From contig VAXP01000138.1 of assembly GCA_005884125.1 (NCBI GenBank), positions 33,039 to 71,579 of the forward strand: a DNA stretch of 38,541 bases, given 5' to 3'. Made by a program: the position numbers and the translations under genes. Positions 16,190-25,341 of this stretch are shown piece after piece. A model generated the notes under the pieces. It saw only the letters and a program-made list of their open reading frames with translations. It was not told the DNA's origin and searched no databases. How positions within the stretch are numbered: the stretch's first letter is position 1; the number at the start of each line of letters is the position of its first letter. The DNA is from Actinomycetota bacterium (lineage in GTDB: Bacteria > Actinomycetota > Acidimicrobiia > Acidimicrobiales > AC-35).

Positions 16190-17385
16190 GGCGTTGCGTC
16201 CTGGGCGCCTGCCCCGGCCGCGGCGGGGGCGAAGCTGACCTCGAGTCCGTCATCTCGAAGCGACGCACCCGTGACGTCTCGCCGGCGCAGGAAGTCGGGC
16301 AGCACGATGGAGCGGCGGTGCGGGCCCACGCGCACGAGTAGCTCGTGGTCCCGCCGGCCCACCTCCAGCTCGTCCCGCTCGGCGAAGGGCAGCGACAGCC
16401 ACAGCACGTGCGATCCGCCGCGCTTCTCGACGCGGAGGGGCACGCCCTGGTGGAGCCGTGCCTCGGGCTGAAGCTCGCCGTAGACCTCGGCCCCGAACCT
16501 GCGCAGGCAACCGGGGCCGACGAGCTCGGCCGCGGCCAGTCCGGCCCGCAACACGGGCAGGGGGGCGAAGCCGCGCTCGATCGACGCCAGGTGCTCGGCG
16601 TGCAGCTCCTTCCACGCCTTGAACCAGGGGTCGGAGATCTCGTCCGGCAACAGCCGGTTGACGACGACGGCGTCCACCCCGTAACCGAACAGGCCCAGGT
16701 ACGTGGCCGTGCGCCGGGCCTCGGCGATGACGACGGCCTCGGGGTTGACGACGATGCGGACGCTGGTCCGGGCGCCGTCGGTCAAGAGCGCCCGCACGCC
16801 GTCGAGACGCTCGTAGAAACGGCGGGCGGCGCCGAACACGTGGTCCCCCGCAACCGGCATCGAGGTCATCCGGGAGAGCACCGGGCGCACGATCTTGGCG
16901 ACCGTACGCTCGAGCGGGAACACCCGGTCCATGTACCAGGACAGAACCTCCGGGAGCGACAGAAGCCGGATCGTCTCGGCCGTGGGTCCACAGTCGATGA
17001 CGACGACGTCCCACGCCCCCGCGTCGGCGTGCTCCTTGATCTCGGCCAGGGCGAAGAGCTCGTCCAGGCCGGGAAGGATCGAGAGCTCTTCAGCCTCGAT
17101 GTCGTCGAGCCCGCCCCACCCCAACAGCTCGACCAGGTAGGCCTGGACCGCCCCCCAAGCGTCCTCGAGATGCTCGGACGCGTCGACCTGTTGAGCCCAC
17201 AGCCCGTCCACCACCGCGGTGGGGTCGGATCCCAGGGGGCGGTCCAAGGCGTCCGCCAGCGAGTGCGCGGGATCGGTGGAGACGACGATCGTGCGCAGGC
17301 CGGCATCGGCGCATCGCAGTGCGGTGGCGGCGGCGACGGTGGTCTTTCCGACTCCTCCCTTGCCTGTGAAGAGCAGGGTCCTCAC
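16186..17385 (-). CDS. ArsA/GET3-family ATPase
   Basis: MRTLLFTGKGGVGKTTVAAATALRCADAGLRTIVVSTDPAHSLADAL (deviant Walker A and switch I), DVVVIDCGPTAETIRLLSLPE. Confidence 0.88.
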   Translation of the reverse strand: MRTLLFTGKGGVGKTTVAAATALRCADAGLRTIVVSTDPAHSLADALDRPLGSDPTAVVDGLWAQQVDASEHLEDAWGAVQAYLVELLGWGGLDDIEAEELSILPGLDELFALAEIKEHADAGAWDVVVIDCGPTAETIRLLSLPEVLSWYMDRVFPLERTVAKIVRPVLSRMTSMPVAGDHVFGAARRFYERLDGVRALLTDGARTSVRIVVNPEAVVIAEARRTATYLGLFGYGVDAVVVNRLLPDEISDPWFKAWKELHAEHLASIERGFAPLPVLRAGLAAAELVGPGCLRRFGAEVYGELQPEARLHQGVPLRVEKRGGSHVLWLSLPFAERDELEVGRRDHELLVRVGPHRRSIVLPDFLRRRDVTGASLRDDGLEVSFAPAAAGAGAQDATP

Positions 17386-17795
17386 GCGCCGGACTCCACC
17401 CGGTCCCTGAGGTTGCGCAGGGCGGTCCCCATGATCCGTCCCTCCGCCCGGCGCTTCACGAAACCGGGGATGGGCACGCGGAGCTCGGCCACCAGGTGGT
17501 AGACCACCTCGGTCTCGTCCTCACCCACGGGCACGAACACATAGGTGCCGTCGAGGCGGGTGGTGATGTCGCCCGCGCTCTGGACCCACGACAGCTTCTC
17601 GGGCGCGCTGGCGTAGTCGTAGGCGAGGGTGTAGCTCGTGCTGCGGCCGAAGGCGGCGGCGCGGAAGGCGACCGATGTGGCCCGCCCTTCGCCATCCCGA
17701 TCCAGCACCTGCACCGACTTGATGTCGGAGGCCCAACGCGGATAGTGCTCGAAGTCGGTGACCACCGAGTAGCAACGCTCGGGCACGGCTCGCAC
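17382..17795 (-). CDS. SRPBCC (START-like) family protein; true start may be upstream (see findings)
   Basis: ERCYSVVTDFEHYPRWASDIKSVQVLDRDGEGRATSVAFRAAAFGR...; overlaps the ArsA-like gene by 4 nt. Confidence 0.8.
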   Translation of the reverse strand: MRAVPERCYSVVTDFEHYPRWASDIKSVQVLDRDGEGRATSVAFRAAAFGRSTSYTLAYDYASAPEKLSWVQSAGDITTRLDGTYVFVPVGEDETEVVYHLVAELRVPIPGFVKRRAEGRIMGTALRNLRDRVESGA

Positions 17796-17912
17796 GACGA
17801 TCCGTTCGGTGGCCTGCTCGGCGACGATGGCGCTTCTCCCCTCAGGACTGGCTCGGCGTGCTGCGCATCACCGCAAGGTTCCGAGGAGCGTAGCAACGCG
17901 GGACCGGTCCGC

Positions 17913-18383
17913 TCACCGCCGCCGTCGCGCCTGCTGCGCTGTGCGCGCCCGCCGCGCTGGGCGGGGCGGAAACGTCCCGTGCCTCGCCCCCCACAGCGCC
18001 ATCAGCGACAGGCCGTAGACCGGGGCCAGGATCCCGAAGGCGAGGCTGGAGTTGACCCGTGCCGCGGCCGTCGCCACCGCCGCCGTCACCTCGGCGCAGA
18101 ACGAGGCCCAGAGGTGCACGGTGACGGCCCGGGGGGCCACACCTCCCATGAGGAAGAAGAGTCCGCTGACGGAGACGTCGTCCACTCGGCTGCGCCCCAC
18201 GGCCCGGGGGAACGCCACCACGTAGCAGGTCGTGCCCGCGACGAACAGCAGCAAGGCGACGACCAGGGCGACGGGCGCCGCCGCCCGCACGGCCGCGGCC
18301 AGGCCGGCCGTGAGCGCGAACAGCGCCGTCCCCGCCCAGGAGGCCAGCACGATGCGGTCCCCCTGGCGATCGGCCGGGCTCAC
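17913..18383 (-). CDS. Small integral membrane protein
   Basis: GTG 18383 overlaps the stop of the upstream glycosyltransferase (GTGA, 18380-18383); several hydrophobic segments (ASWAGTALFALTAGLAAAVRAAAPVALVVALLLFVAGTTCYVVAF...). Confidence 0.65.
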   Translation of the reverse strand: MSPADRQGDRIVLASWAGTALFALTAGLAAAVRAAAPVALVVALLLFVAGTTCYVVAFPRAVGRSRVDDVSVSGLFFLMGGVAPRAVTVHLWASFCAEVTAAVATAAARVNSSLAFGILAPVYGLSLMALWGARHGTFPPRPARRARTAQQARRRR

Positions 18384-19453
18384 CCGCCCATCGCCTCCTC
18401 GATGGCCTTCTGCAGCCCCTCGGCCAAGCGGTCGTAGGAGAACCGGCCGACGGCCCGGCGTCGGGCCGCTTCGCCCATGCGGGCCCGCAGCTGCGGGTCG
18501 TCGAGGAGCGAGGACAAAGCCGCCGTCACCGCGCCCACGTCCCGGGGCCGGCGCACCACGACGCCGGTCTCGCCGTCGGCCACGGCCTCGGCCGCCCCCC
18601 CGCTGTCCCCCGCAACCTGGGCCACGCCGCAGGCCGCAGCTTCCAGGAACACGATGCCGAACCCCTCTTGCTCCCTGCCGCCCCACCGGTTGCGGCACAG
18701 CATGGCGAACACGTCTGCGCATCCGTAGAGCCGGGCCAGATCCGCGTCGGCCACGCGGCCCAGGAGCCTGACCGGAGCCGAGGTGGAGCGGACCCGCCGC
18801 TCGAGCCGCCCGCGGTCGCGTCCCTCGCCCGCGATGGCGACGATCAGGTCGGGCCGGGCAGGGGCGAGGCGGGAGGCAGCGTCGATCATCACGTCCATCC
18901 CCTTGCGGGGCACGAGCCGGCTGACGCTCACCACCATCCGGGCTCCGGCCGGAAGCCCGAAGTAACGGCGCGCCGCTTTCCGCTCTCCGGCATCAAGACC
19001 CTTCGCCACCCGTCTGGCCTCGGCCGCGGGGTAGTGGCCGGCGGCGACCACGTGTCGGGCTCGCCTCAGCACGCGTGACAGGACGGGCCCGGCGAGCGGG
19101 AGCCGGCCCGGGACGGTCACCTCGGCGCCGTGCAGGACCACGGCGTAGGGCTCCCGCAGCCTCGGCCCCAGCAGGCCGAGCGGGAGCGCGGGGTCGAGCA
19201 CGATCAGGGACGCGTCCAGCTCCCGTGCGGCCCGGTCGATCCGCCGCCGGATCCGGGGTGTGGGCAGTAGGACCCGGGTATCGGTGCGCAGCACACGGAA
19301 CGGCTGCGCGCCGTCGAAGGCGCCCGCTTCCGGATGGGCCGCGGTGAGCACGGCGAAGCTGTCGGGTGGGAGCCTGCGCCACAGCTCCCACAGGTAGGAC
19401 TGGATGCCGCCCAGCTTGGGCGGGAAGTCGTTGGTGACGAGCAGATGGCGCAC
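18380..19453 (-). CDS. GT4-family glycosyltransferase, PimB-like mannosyltransferase
   Basis: MRHLLVTNDFPPKLGGIQSYLWELWRRLP, VVLHGAEVTVPGRLP, VSVSRLVPRKGMDVMIDA, RWGGREQEGFGIVFLEAAACGVAQVAGDSGGAAEAVADGETG (EGFGIVFLEA GT4 motif). Confidence 0.83.
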   Translation of the reverse strand: MRHLLVTNDFPPKLGGIQSYLWELWRRLPPDSFAVLTAAHPEAGAFDGAQPFRVLRTDTRVLLPTPRIRRRIDRAARELDASLIVLDPALPLGLLGPRLREPYAVVLHGAEVTVPGRLPLAGPVLSRVLRRARHVVAAGHYPAAEARRVAKGLDAGERKAARRYFGLPAGARMVVSVSRLVPRKGMDVMIDAASRLAPARPDLIVAIAGEGRDRGRLERRVRSTSAPVRLLGRVADADLARLYGCADVFAMLCRNRWGGREQEGFGIVFLEAAACGVAQVAGDSGGAAEAVADGETGVVVRRPRDVGAVTAALSSLLDDPQLRARMGEAARRRAVGRFSYDRLAEGLQKAIEEAMGG

Positions 19454-19462
19454 CAGCGCGTC

Positions 19463-20638
19463 TCAGGCGGCGGCGAGGGCGTCTCGGAGCTCTGTCCTGA
19501 CCTCGTCGTCCTCCTCGGTGCCCACCATGGCCCGCAGAAGGTCGAGACGGCCCAGCCGGCCCGCGGCCCACACGGCATGGGCCCGCAGCAGCGGGTCCCG
19601 GTCGCCCAGCGCGCCCCTCAGGCAGCGCTCCACCCGCTGGTCGGCCCCGTCGCCGATGTTGCCCAGCACCACCAGGGCGTTGCGCCGTACGTAGCGGGCC
19701 TGGCGGCGGGGCACGTACCACCGACCCACCCGGGCCAGAAGGGCCTCGTCGTCGAGGGCCAGGAGCGCCACCACGTCGATCCAGGGCTCGTCGCCCGGAT
19801 CGGGCGCCGGGGGCGGGCGGAGGCGGTCAGAGGCACGGTTCGCGGGACACGCCTCCTGGCAGTCGTCGCAGCCGTAGAGGCGGTCGCCCAGAGCGACCCG
19901 GAACTCCTTGGGGAAGGCGCCCGGGGCTTCCAGCAGCCACGCCAGGCAGCGGCGGGCGTCGAGCACCCCGGGGGCGATGATGGCCCCGGTCGGGCAGGCG
20001 GGAAGACAGCGGGCGCACGAGCCGCAGCCGTCGGCCACGGGCCCGGGTCCGGGCAGCAACGGGGCGTCGGTGACGACCGAGCCGATGACGAACCACGAGC
20101 CTCGGCCAGGGGCGAGCAGCAGGGTGTTCTTGCCGTACCAGCCCAGCCCGGCCCGACACGCCGCCTCCCTGTCCACCAGGGCGTTGTCGTCGGCCAGCAC
20201 GCGTGCCGCCCACCCCAGGGCCGTGAGCCGGCGCTGTACCGCGCCCAGGGCCTGCCGGAGGGGCTGGTAGTGGTCGCTCCAGGAATACCGGGCCACGCGG
20301 GCCCAGGGCCCCTCCCCGGGTCGGGGCGGCGGTTCGGCGTCCGTCCGCCGGTAGGAGCGCAGGCCCACGACCAGGCTGCGGGCGCCAGGCACCGAGCGGG
20401 CGGGATCGGTGGCGCGCTCAGGATCGCCGTATGTGAAGTGCATCCCGCCGTGCAGACCGGCCGCCTTCCGAGCCTGCAGGTGAGCAAGCGTGGCCGAGAA
20501 GGGCCGGGCGGAGGCGATGCCGACCTCGTCCAGTCCGGCATCCCGCCCCGCCCGGCTCAGCTCGGCCGCCAGCTCCCTCATCTGGACGGTGTCGTCGTCG
20601 ACGCGGAGCGAGGCGGCTCGGGTTCTCACCCTCCTCAT
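19463..20638 (-). CDS. queG: Epoxyqueuosine reductase with C-terminal HEAT-like repeats
   Basis: CGSCARCLPACPTGAI and CDDCQEACPAN (two 4Fe-4S motifs), GWYGKNTLLL, C-terminal ARYVRRNALVVLGNIGD repeat region. Start uncertain. Confidence 0.87.
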   Translation of the reverse strand: MRRVRTRAASLRVDDDTVQMRELAAELSRAGRDAGLDEVGIASARPFSATLAHLQARKAAGLHGGMHFTYGDPERATDPARSVPGARSLVVGLRSYRRTDAEPPPRPGEGPWARVARYSWSDHYQPLRQALGAVQRRLTALGWAARVLADDNALVDREAACRAGLGWYGKNTLLLAPGRGSWFVIGSVVTDAPLLPGPGPVADGCGSCARCLPACPTGAIIAPGVLDARRCLAWLLEAPGAFPKEFRVALGDRLYGCDDCQEACPANRASDRLRPPPAPDPGDEPWIDVVALLALDDEALLARVGRWYVPRRQARYVRRNALVVLGNIGDGADQRVERCLRGALGDRDPLLRAHAVWAAGRLGRLDLLRAMVGTEEDDEVRTELRDALAAA

Positions 20639-20667
20639 GCTTGCAGGCCGCCCCGTCCGGCGGCCCC

Positions 20668-22008
20668 TCAGATCTGGGTCCCCGATGCCTCAGCAGCTGT
20701 GCCGGCCTCGCTCGGGGAGCCGGCAGGGCCCTGGGCGACCAGGACAGGAGTGGGCGCCGGTTCCGCAACTGTCGCCGGTGCCGGGGGCGGCTCGGCGTGC
20801 GGGGTCGGGGTCGGCGCTGAGTCGGGCTCGGTCGCCGCCACCGCCTGGACCCGGCTCGTCGTGGCCCGGGCCACCTTTTTCGCCGCCGCCACCTTCTTCG
20901 CCGCCGCCACCTTGTTGACCGTCGCCGCCTTCTTGACCGTCGCCACCTTGTTGACCTCTGCCCGGGGAGGAGCCTTGTCGGGCGCCTTGGCCGGCACCTT
21001 GTCGGGCGCCTTGGCCGGCACCTTGTCGGGCGCCTTGGCCGCCACCTTGTCGGGCGCCTTGGCCTGAGGCTTGTCCGCTGGCTCCGTCTGAGGCTTGGAA
21101 GGAGCCCTGGCCGCCGGCCTCCTGGCCGCTGTCTTCGACGACGCGACCGGCGCGGGCGTGGCCGGGACCTGCCGTCTCTCCGCCGCCGTCCCGTTCCTGC
21201 CCGCCCTCTTGGCCGCCTTGGACACCGAGCCCGCCCGCTTGCTCGGCGCGTTCTTCCGCACTCCCGGCCCGGCCCGACGCCCATCGGCGCTGGCGCCGTC
21301 CCGCCGGGAACGCGACGCGGACCTGGAGTTGGCTGCGGCGGGACGCACCTCTTCCAACTCGGTGAGCGGGCGGGCCCGCCGGCGCTGGCCCGGCTCGACG
21401 TAGCCCAGCTCGGAAGCGAGCCTGTTGCGGGCGACGACCTCTCTGGCCCTCAGGTCGACCTCCCACTCCGCCGACTGGGTGCGGCGGCGCGACATGTAGC
21501 TGAAGCGCACGATCCACGACCCGTTGGCCACGTTCGCGTCGAACGTGTCCTGCGGAAGGCCCAGGCCCTTGCCGGCCAGGTTCCAGCGCACCGCCGCCCC
21601 CAGCGGCTCGGCCGACTCACCCAACCTGGCCTTGCTCAGGGTCATCTGCCGGGCGCGGCTCACCACCTCGGCCCGCTCGGCCAGTATCGGCACCGCGAAG
21701 GGCTCGACCCACGCCTCGTCGATGCCGGCGTCGCGCGCCACCTCGGCCAAAGTGCTTCCGGCCCGCAGGCGAGCCTGCATCTCCCGAGGTGTCAGCGAGC
21801 TCTGCGGGCGACGGCGCTGGTCGCCGTTCTCGACTTCCTCTTCGCCGGCGTCGTCGTTGGTCTCACGCCGGCGGGCCATCTCCTCGATCGCATCCTTCAA
21901 GCGATCGCTGAAAGGCACGACGAAGCTCCCGGACTTGGATCCCTTCCGGGGACTTAATAGGAGCCCGTCCATGTCCGCCGTGAACCCGACGAGGTGGAGC
22001 TGTTGCAC
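20668..22008 (-). CDS. sepH: SepH-like septation protein (DUF3071) with repeat-rich basic C-terminal tail
   Basis: MQQLHLVGFTADMDGLLLSPRKGSKSGSFVVPFSDRLKDAI, SLTPREMQARLRAGSTLAEVARDAGIDEAWVEPFAVPILAERAEVV, VANGSWIVRFSYMSRRRTQSAEWEVDLRAREVVARN. Confidence 0.83.
   Translation of the reverse strand: MQQLHLVGFTADMDGLLLSPRKGSKSGSFVVPFSDRLKDAIEEMARRRETNDDAGEEEVENGDQRRRPQSSLTPREMQARLRAGSTLAEVARDAGIDEAWVEPFAVPILAERAEVVSRARQMTLSKARLGESAEPLGAAVRWNLAGKGLGLPQDTFDANVANGSWIVRFSYMSRRRTQSAEWEVDLRAREVVARNRLASELGYVEPGQRRRARPLTELEEVRPAAANSRSASRSRRDGASADGRRAGPGVRKNAPSKRAGSVSKAAKRAGRNGTAAERRQVPATPAPVASSKTAARRPAARAPSKPQTEPADKPQAKAPDKVAAKAPDKVPAKAPDKVPAKAPDKAPPRAEVNKVATVKKAATVNKVAAAKKVAAAKKVARATTSRVQAVAATEPDSAPTPTPHAEPPPAPATVAEPAPTPVLVAQGPAGSPSEAGTAAEASGTQI
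20974..21066. repeat. About four tandem 24-bp repeats in sepH encoding AKAPDKVP/A
   Basis: cttgtcgggcgccttggccggcac at 20974, 20998, 21022 (variant end) and 21046 (partial). Confidence 0.9.
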
Positions 22009-22059
22009 GCGCGCGCCCCCCGCGGAGCGGGGCCCGTCCCTCGGGCCAACTTGCCGACG

Positions 22060-23570
22060 CTACCACCCGCGGTCGCGGCGTAGGACCTTGAGCAACTGCC
22101 CGGCCGAGATGACGTTGGCCCCCCGCTGGCGCACACCGTCCCGGACACGGCGGTCGCTGGTGGCCACCACGACCGGTCGGTGGGCCGGATAGCGCTCCAC
22201 CATCTCCAGGATCACGTCATCTGCCTCGGTCCCGGGGGGCGAGAACCTCGTCTTGACGAGCTGGCGGGTGGCGCCGGGTGGGGCGGGCTGGTCGTGCTCG
22301 CCCCCGTCGAAGATCACCTCCACATCGGCGCCAGTCCGGGCGGCCAGCTCGCTGAGGGCGTCGACCAGGCGCCGGCGTTGCTCGGCGATGGCGAGCACAG
22401 GCCAGCAGGCGTGAGAGACGTTGTAGCCGTCCACCACCAGGACGACCCCGTTGGTGCGCACCAGGTGCTCGGCCGACTCGGGCGCCTCCTCCAGCAGCCC
22501 TGGTGGAAGGGGAATGGGCCGGCGCCCGGGCACCGAGCGGGTGGGACGCCGGGACCCCGGTCCCGGGTCGGGCCTGGGCGCCACTCCCGGCGCCGGCCGA
22601 GCCGGTGGTGGTCCCGTGGGCGTGGACGACGGCGGCGACGGGGTGGAGGGACCCAGCTCGCCCGCGCCCGCCTCCAGGACGGCCGCGATACGGGTCAGCA
22701 TCGAGCTCAGCTCGGAGGCGGCCTCGGCGGCCGACCGCGTCGCCGCCGTCACCTCGGCCGCGGGCGGCCAGGCCGGCCCCGTCGCACCCACAGCCTCGGG
22801 CGCCACCGGAGCGGCCACCCCGTCCTGTGCCTTTGCACCGCTCTCTTCCCGGGCCAGGCGGGCTTCGAGCTCTGTCAGCCGGCGCTCGACCTGGTTGCGG
22901 CTCTCCCCGAGGTCGGCCATCGCCTTGCGCAGGGCGCCCAGCTCTTCCTCGGCCCGCAGACGCGCCCCCCGCTCGGCGGCCAGCTCCTCCGCCATCCGCG
23001 TCGTTCGGGCCCGCACCGCGGCCAGCGCCTGCTGAGCCTCGCGGGTGGCGTCCTCCGCCCTCCGGGCCGCCTCCTGAGCCCCCCGGAGCTGTCTGCGGGC
23101 GGTCCGTTCCTCCTGATCCTCCAGGGCCGCCTCGGCCGCCAGCCTGGCCGCCCGGCCCGCCCGGCCGACCTCGTCCTCCCAACCCGGCGGCCGGGCCAGG
23201 AAGAGCCACGAGGGGCGGTCGAACTCGGACTGATCCACCTCCCCCGCCACCCGGGCCCTGAACTCCCCGTCGTCCTCGAGGGCGCGACGCACGGTCTCCA
23301 GGGCTCGAGCCGGTAGGCGGCTGAAGCTGAGAAGGGGCCGGAGCAGCCTGGGTGCGTTCACCGGAGGTTCCTCGCCCAGGCCCCGGCGGGCCACCGCCCA
23401 GGCCAGCTCCAGGGCGGGACGCAGGGCCGCGGTGGGGACCTCGTGGGGCCCGGGGCCGGGGGGGACGCGGGACCCGGATGAATCCGAGCCGCCGGTCGCC
23501 CCCGCCTCGGCCCCCTCACCCTCCGAGCTCGGACTCTGCGGCGCTTGATGCTCCCTCAGGGGCCCGCCCT
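22060..23570 (-). CDS. NYN-domain (YacP-like, PIN-like) RNA-binding/nuclease-like protein with coiled-coil N-terminal region
   Basis: NGVVLVVDGYNVSHACWP, ADVEVIFDGGEHD, EADDVILEMVERYPAHRPVVVATSDRRVRDGVRQRGANVISAGQLL. Start not resolved (ORF opens at 23688 but overlaps the upstream gene). Confidence 0.78.
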
Positions 23571-23788
23571 CAGACCTGGCTGTCGGCGGGGACGACCTCC
23601 ACGGCACGTCCCGAGCCGCACCAGCGGCAGGTGACGTCCTCCACGACCTCGCCCAGCACCTCCTCGTCCTCGACCACCAACTCACCACCCACAGTGAAGT
23701 GATGGAAGGACCGCGTCCGGCGAGTCACGGTCACGTCGAATCGGGTGAGGTTCCCGCAGGCGCCGCACCGGTACCGGGGGGGAGCCAC
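23570..23788 (-). CDS. Small double-CxxC zinc-ribbon protein (73-aa class)
   Basis: GTG 23788: VAPPRYRCGACGNLTRFDVTVTRRTRSFHHFTVGGELVVEDEEVLGEVVEDVTCRWCGSGRAVEVVPADSQV; listed ORF start further upstream is antisense to the DUF885 gene. Confidence 0.68.
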   Translation of the reverse strand: MAPPRYRCGACGNLTRFDVTVTRRTRSFHHFTVGGELVVEDEEVLGEVVEDVTCRWCGSGRAVEVVPADSQV

Positions 23789-23812
23789 GGACCCAACAGT
23801 ACCCTTGCCCCC

Positions 23813-25330
23813 GTGAACCCCCGGATCGAGACCTTGTGCGAGCTGTCCCTGCCTGAGGTGCGCGAATACGCCGGGCTGCACCGCTACGACGGTGAGGTGC
23901 AGGACCTCTCCCCGGCCGGCGTCGAGGCCCGTCTGGGGCGTCTGGGCCAGGGACCGCCTGAGCCCGACCGCCACGACCAGGCCCACCTGCAGGCGGAGGA
24001 GGCGGGGGCCCGGGCCGCCTTCGGCCTCCTTCAGGAGCACAGGCGCAACCCCCTCTACCACCTCGACAACCTCGACGTGGCCGTCTACGACCGCGAGTAC
24101 GCGCCCAAGGAGCACCGCGACGAAGCCCGCCGGCGCCACCTGTCGCGCTGGCCCGACGCTGTCGACGCCGCCATCGGGGCACTGGACCGGGTGCCCGCGG
24201 TCGTGGCCGGCGCCCTCCTTCCCGCCACGCGCGGCCTGGCCGCCGTGGTGGAACCGGGCCGGACCGCCGACAGCGCCACCTGCGACGCGGCCCTGGAGGC
24301 CCACGGGCGCCTCGTCTCCCACCTGGAGCGGGCCGCGTCCGCGGGCGGGCCCGACGCGTCCATAGGTGCGGCCGGGTTGGCCGCGCTCATGGGGGAAGGC
24401 AACGCCACCGCCGTCGACCTCGGCCGGCTGGCCCTGCGGGCCGACGCCGAGCGCGACCGGGTCACGGCCCTGCTAGAGGAGGCCTGCTCTCGCCTGGCTC
24501 CCGGGCGTCCCCCGGAGGACCTGGTGGCCGAGCTGGCTCGCGACCACCCCGACGCCGAGGGCATCCAGGCCGAGGCCCGCTCCCTCATCGGAGAGGCCAC
24601 CGCCTTCACCCTGGACCACGACCTCATCCCCGACCCGGGCGGGGAGTGCCTGGTCGGTCCGGCGCCGCCGTCGAGACGGTGGGCCATGGCCATGATGTCG
24701 TGGGCCGCCCCCCACGAGGAGGACGCCCCCTCCTGGTACTACGTCACCCCTCCGGACCCGGGTTGGCCCGCGGAGGAGCAGGAGGAGTGGCTGGCCGTGT
24801 TCAGCCGCACGACCCTCCCCGCCATCACCGTGCACGAGGTCACTCCCGGGCACTACGCCCACGGCCGCCTGCTCAGGTCGGCGCGGGGCGACGTGCGCCG
24901 GACCTTCTTCTCCTCCGCCTTCGTCGAGGGATGGGCCCACTACGCGGAGGAGCTATGCGTGGAGGAGGGCTTCCGGTCCGAGGATCCCCGCTTCGCCATC
25001 GGGGTGTTCGTGGAGGCCCTGGTGCGCATCAGCCGCCTGGCCGTGGCCATCGGGCTGCACACCGGTGCCATGAACATGGACGAGGCCGTGCACCGCTTCG
25101 AGGCCGACGCCTTCCTGCGCGGTCCCGCGGCCCGGGCCGAGGCCACCCGCGCCGCCTACGACCCCACCTACGGGCGCTACACCTGGGGCAAGCTCGAGAT
25201 CGTCGCCCTGCGCGACGAGGCCCGGGCCCGCTGGGGCAGGCGCTACTCGCACCGCCGCTTCCACGAGGCCCTCCTGGCCCTGGGCGCGCCGCCCTTGGGC
25301 CTCATGGGGGACGCCCTGGGCGAGAGCTGA
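23813..25330 (+). CDS. DUF885-family putative metallopeptidase
   Basis: TLPAITVHEVTPGHYAHG, SSAFVEGWAHYAEELCVEEG, DPTYGRYTWGKLEIVALRDEAR; GTG start at 23813. Confidence 0.85.
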   Translation: MNPRIETLCELSLPEVREYAGLHRYDGEVQDLSPAGVEARLGRLGQGPPEPDRHDQAHLQAEEAGARAAFGLLQEHRRNPLYHLDNLDVAVYDREYAPKEHRDEARRRHLSRWPDAVDAAIGALDRVPAVVAGALLPATRGLAAVVEPGRTADSATCDAALEAHGRLVSHLERAASAGGPDASIGAAGLAALMGEGNATAVDLGRLALRADAERDRVTALLEEACSRLAPGRPPEDLVAELARDHPDAEGIQAEARSLIGEATAFTLDHDLIPDPGGECLVGPAPPSRRWAMAMMSWAAPHEEDAPSWYYVTPPDPGWPAEEQEEWLAVFSRTTLPAITVHEVTPGHYAHGRLLRSARGDVRRTFFSSAFVEGWAHYAEELCVEEGFRSEDPRFAIGVFVEALVRISRLAVAIGLHTGAMNMDEAVHRFEADAFLRGPAARAEATRAAYDPTYGRYTWGKLEIVALRDEARARWGRRYSHRRFHEALLALGAPPLGLMGDALGES

Positions 25331-25341
25331 GCCCAGGGAGG

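Noticed and set aside
20862-20960. Lys/Ala repeats in sepH as a separate histone-like gene
   Set aside because: In frame with and continuous with the SepH domain; no independent start or ribosome-binding site.
24085-24693. Ser/Arg-rich minus-strand ORFs across the DUF885 gene
   Set aside because: Antisense to a gene with clear HExxxGH and EGWAHYAEE motifs; compositional artefacts.
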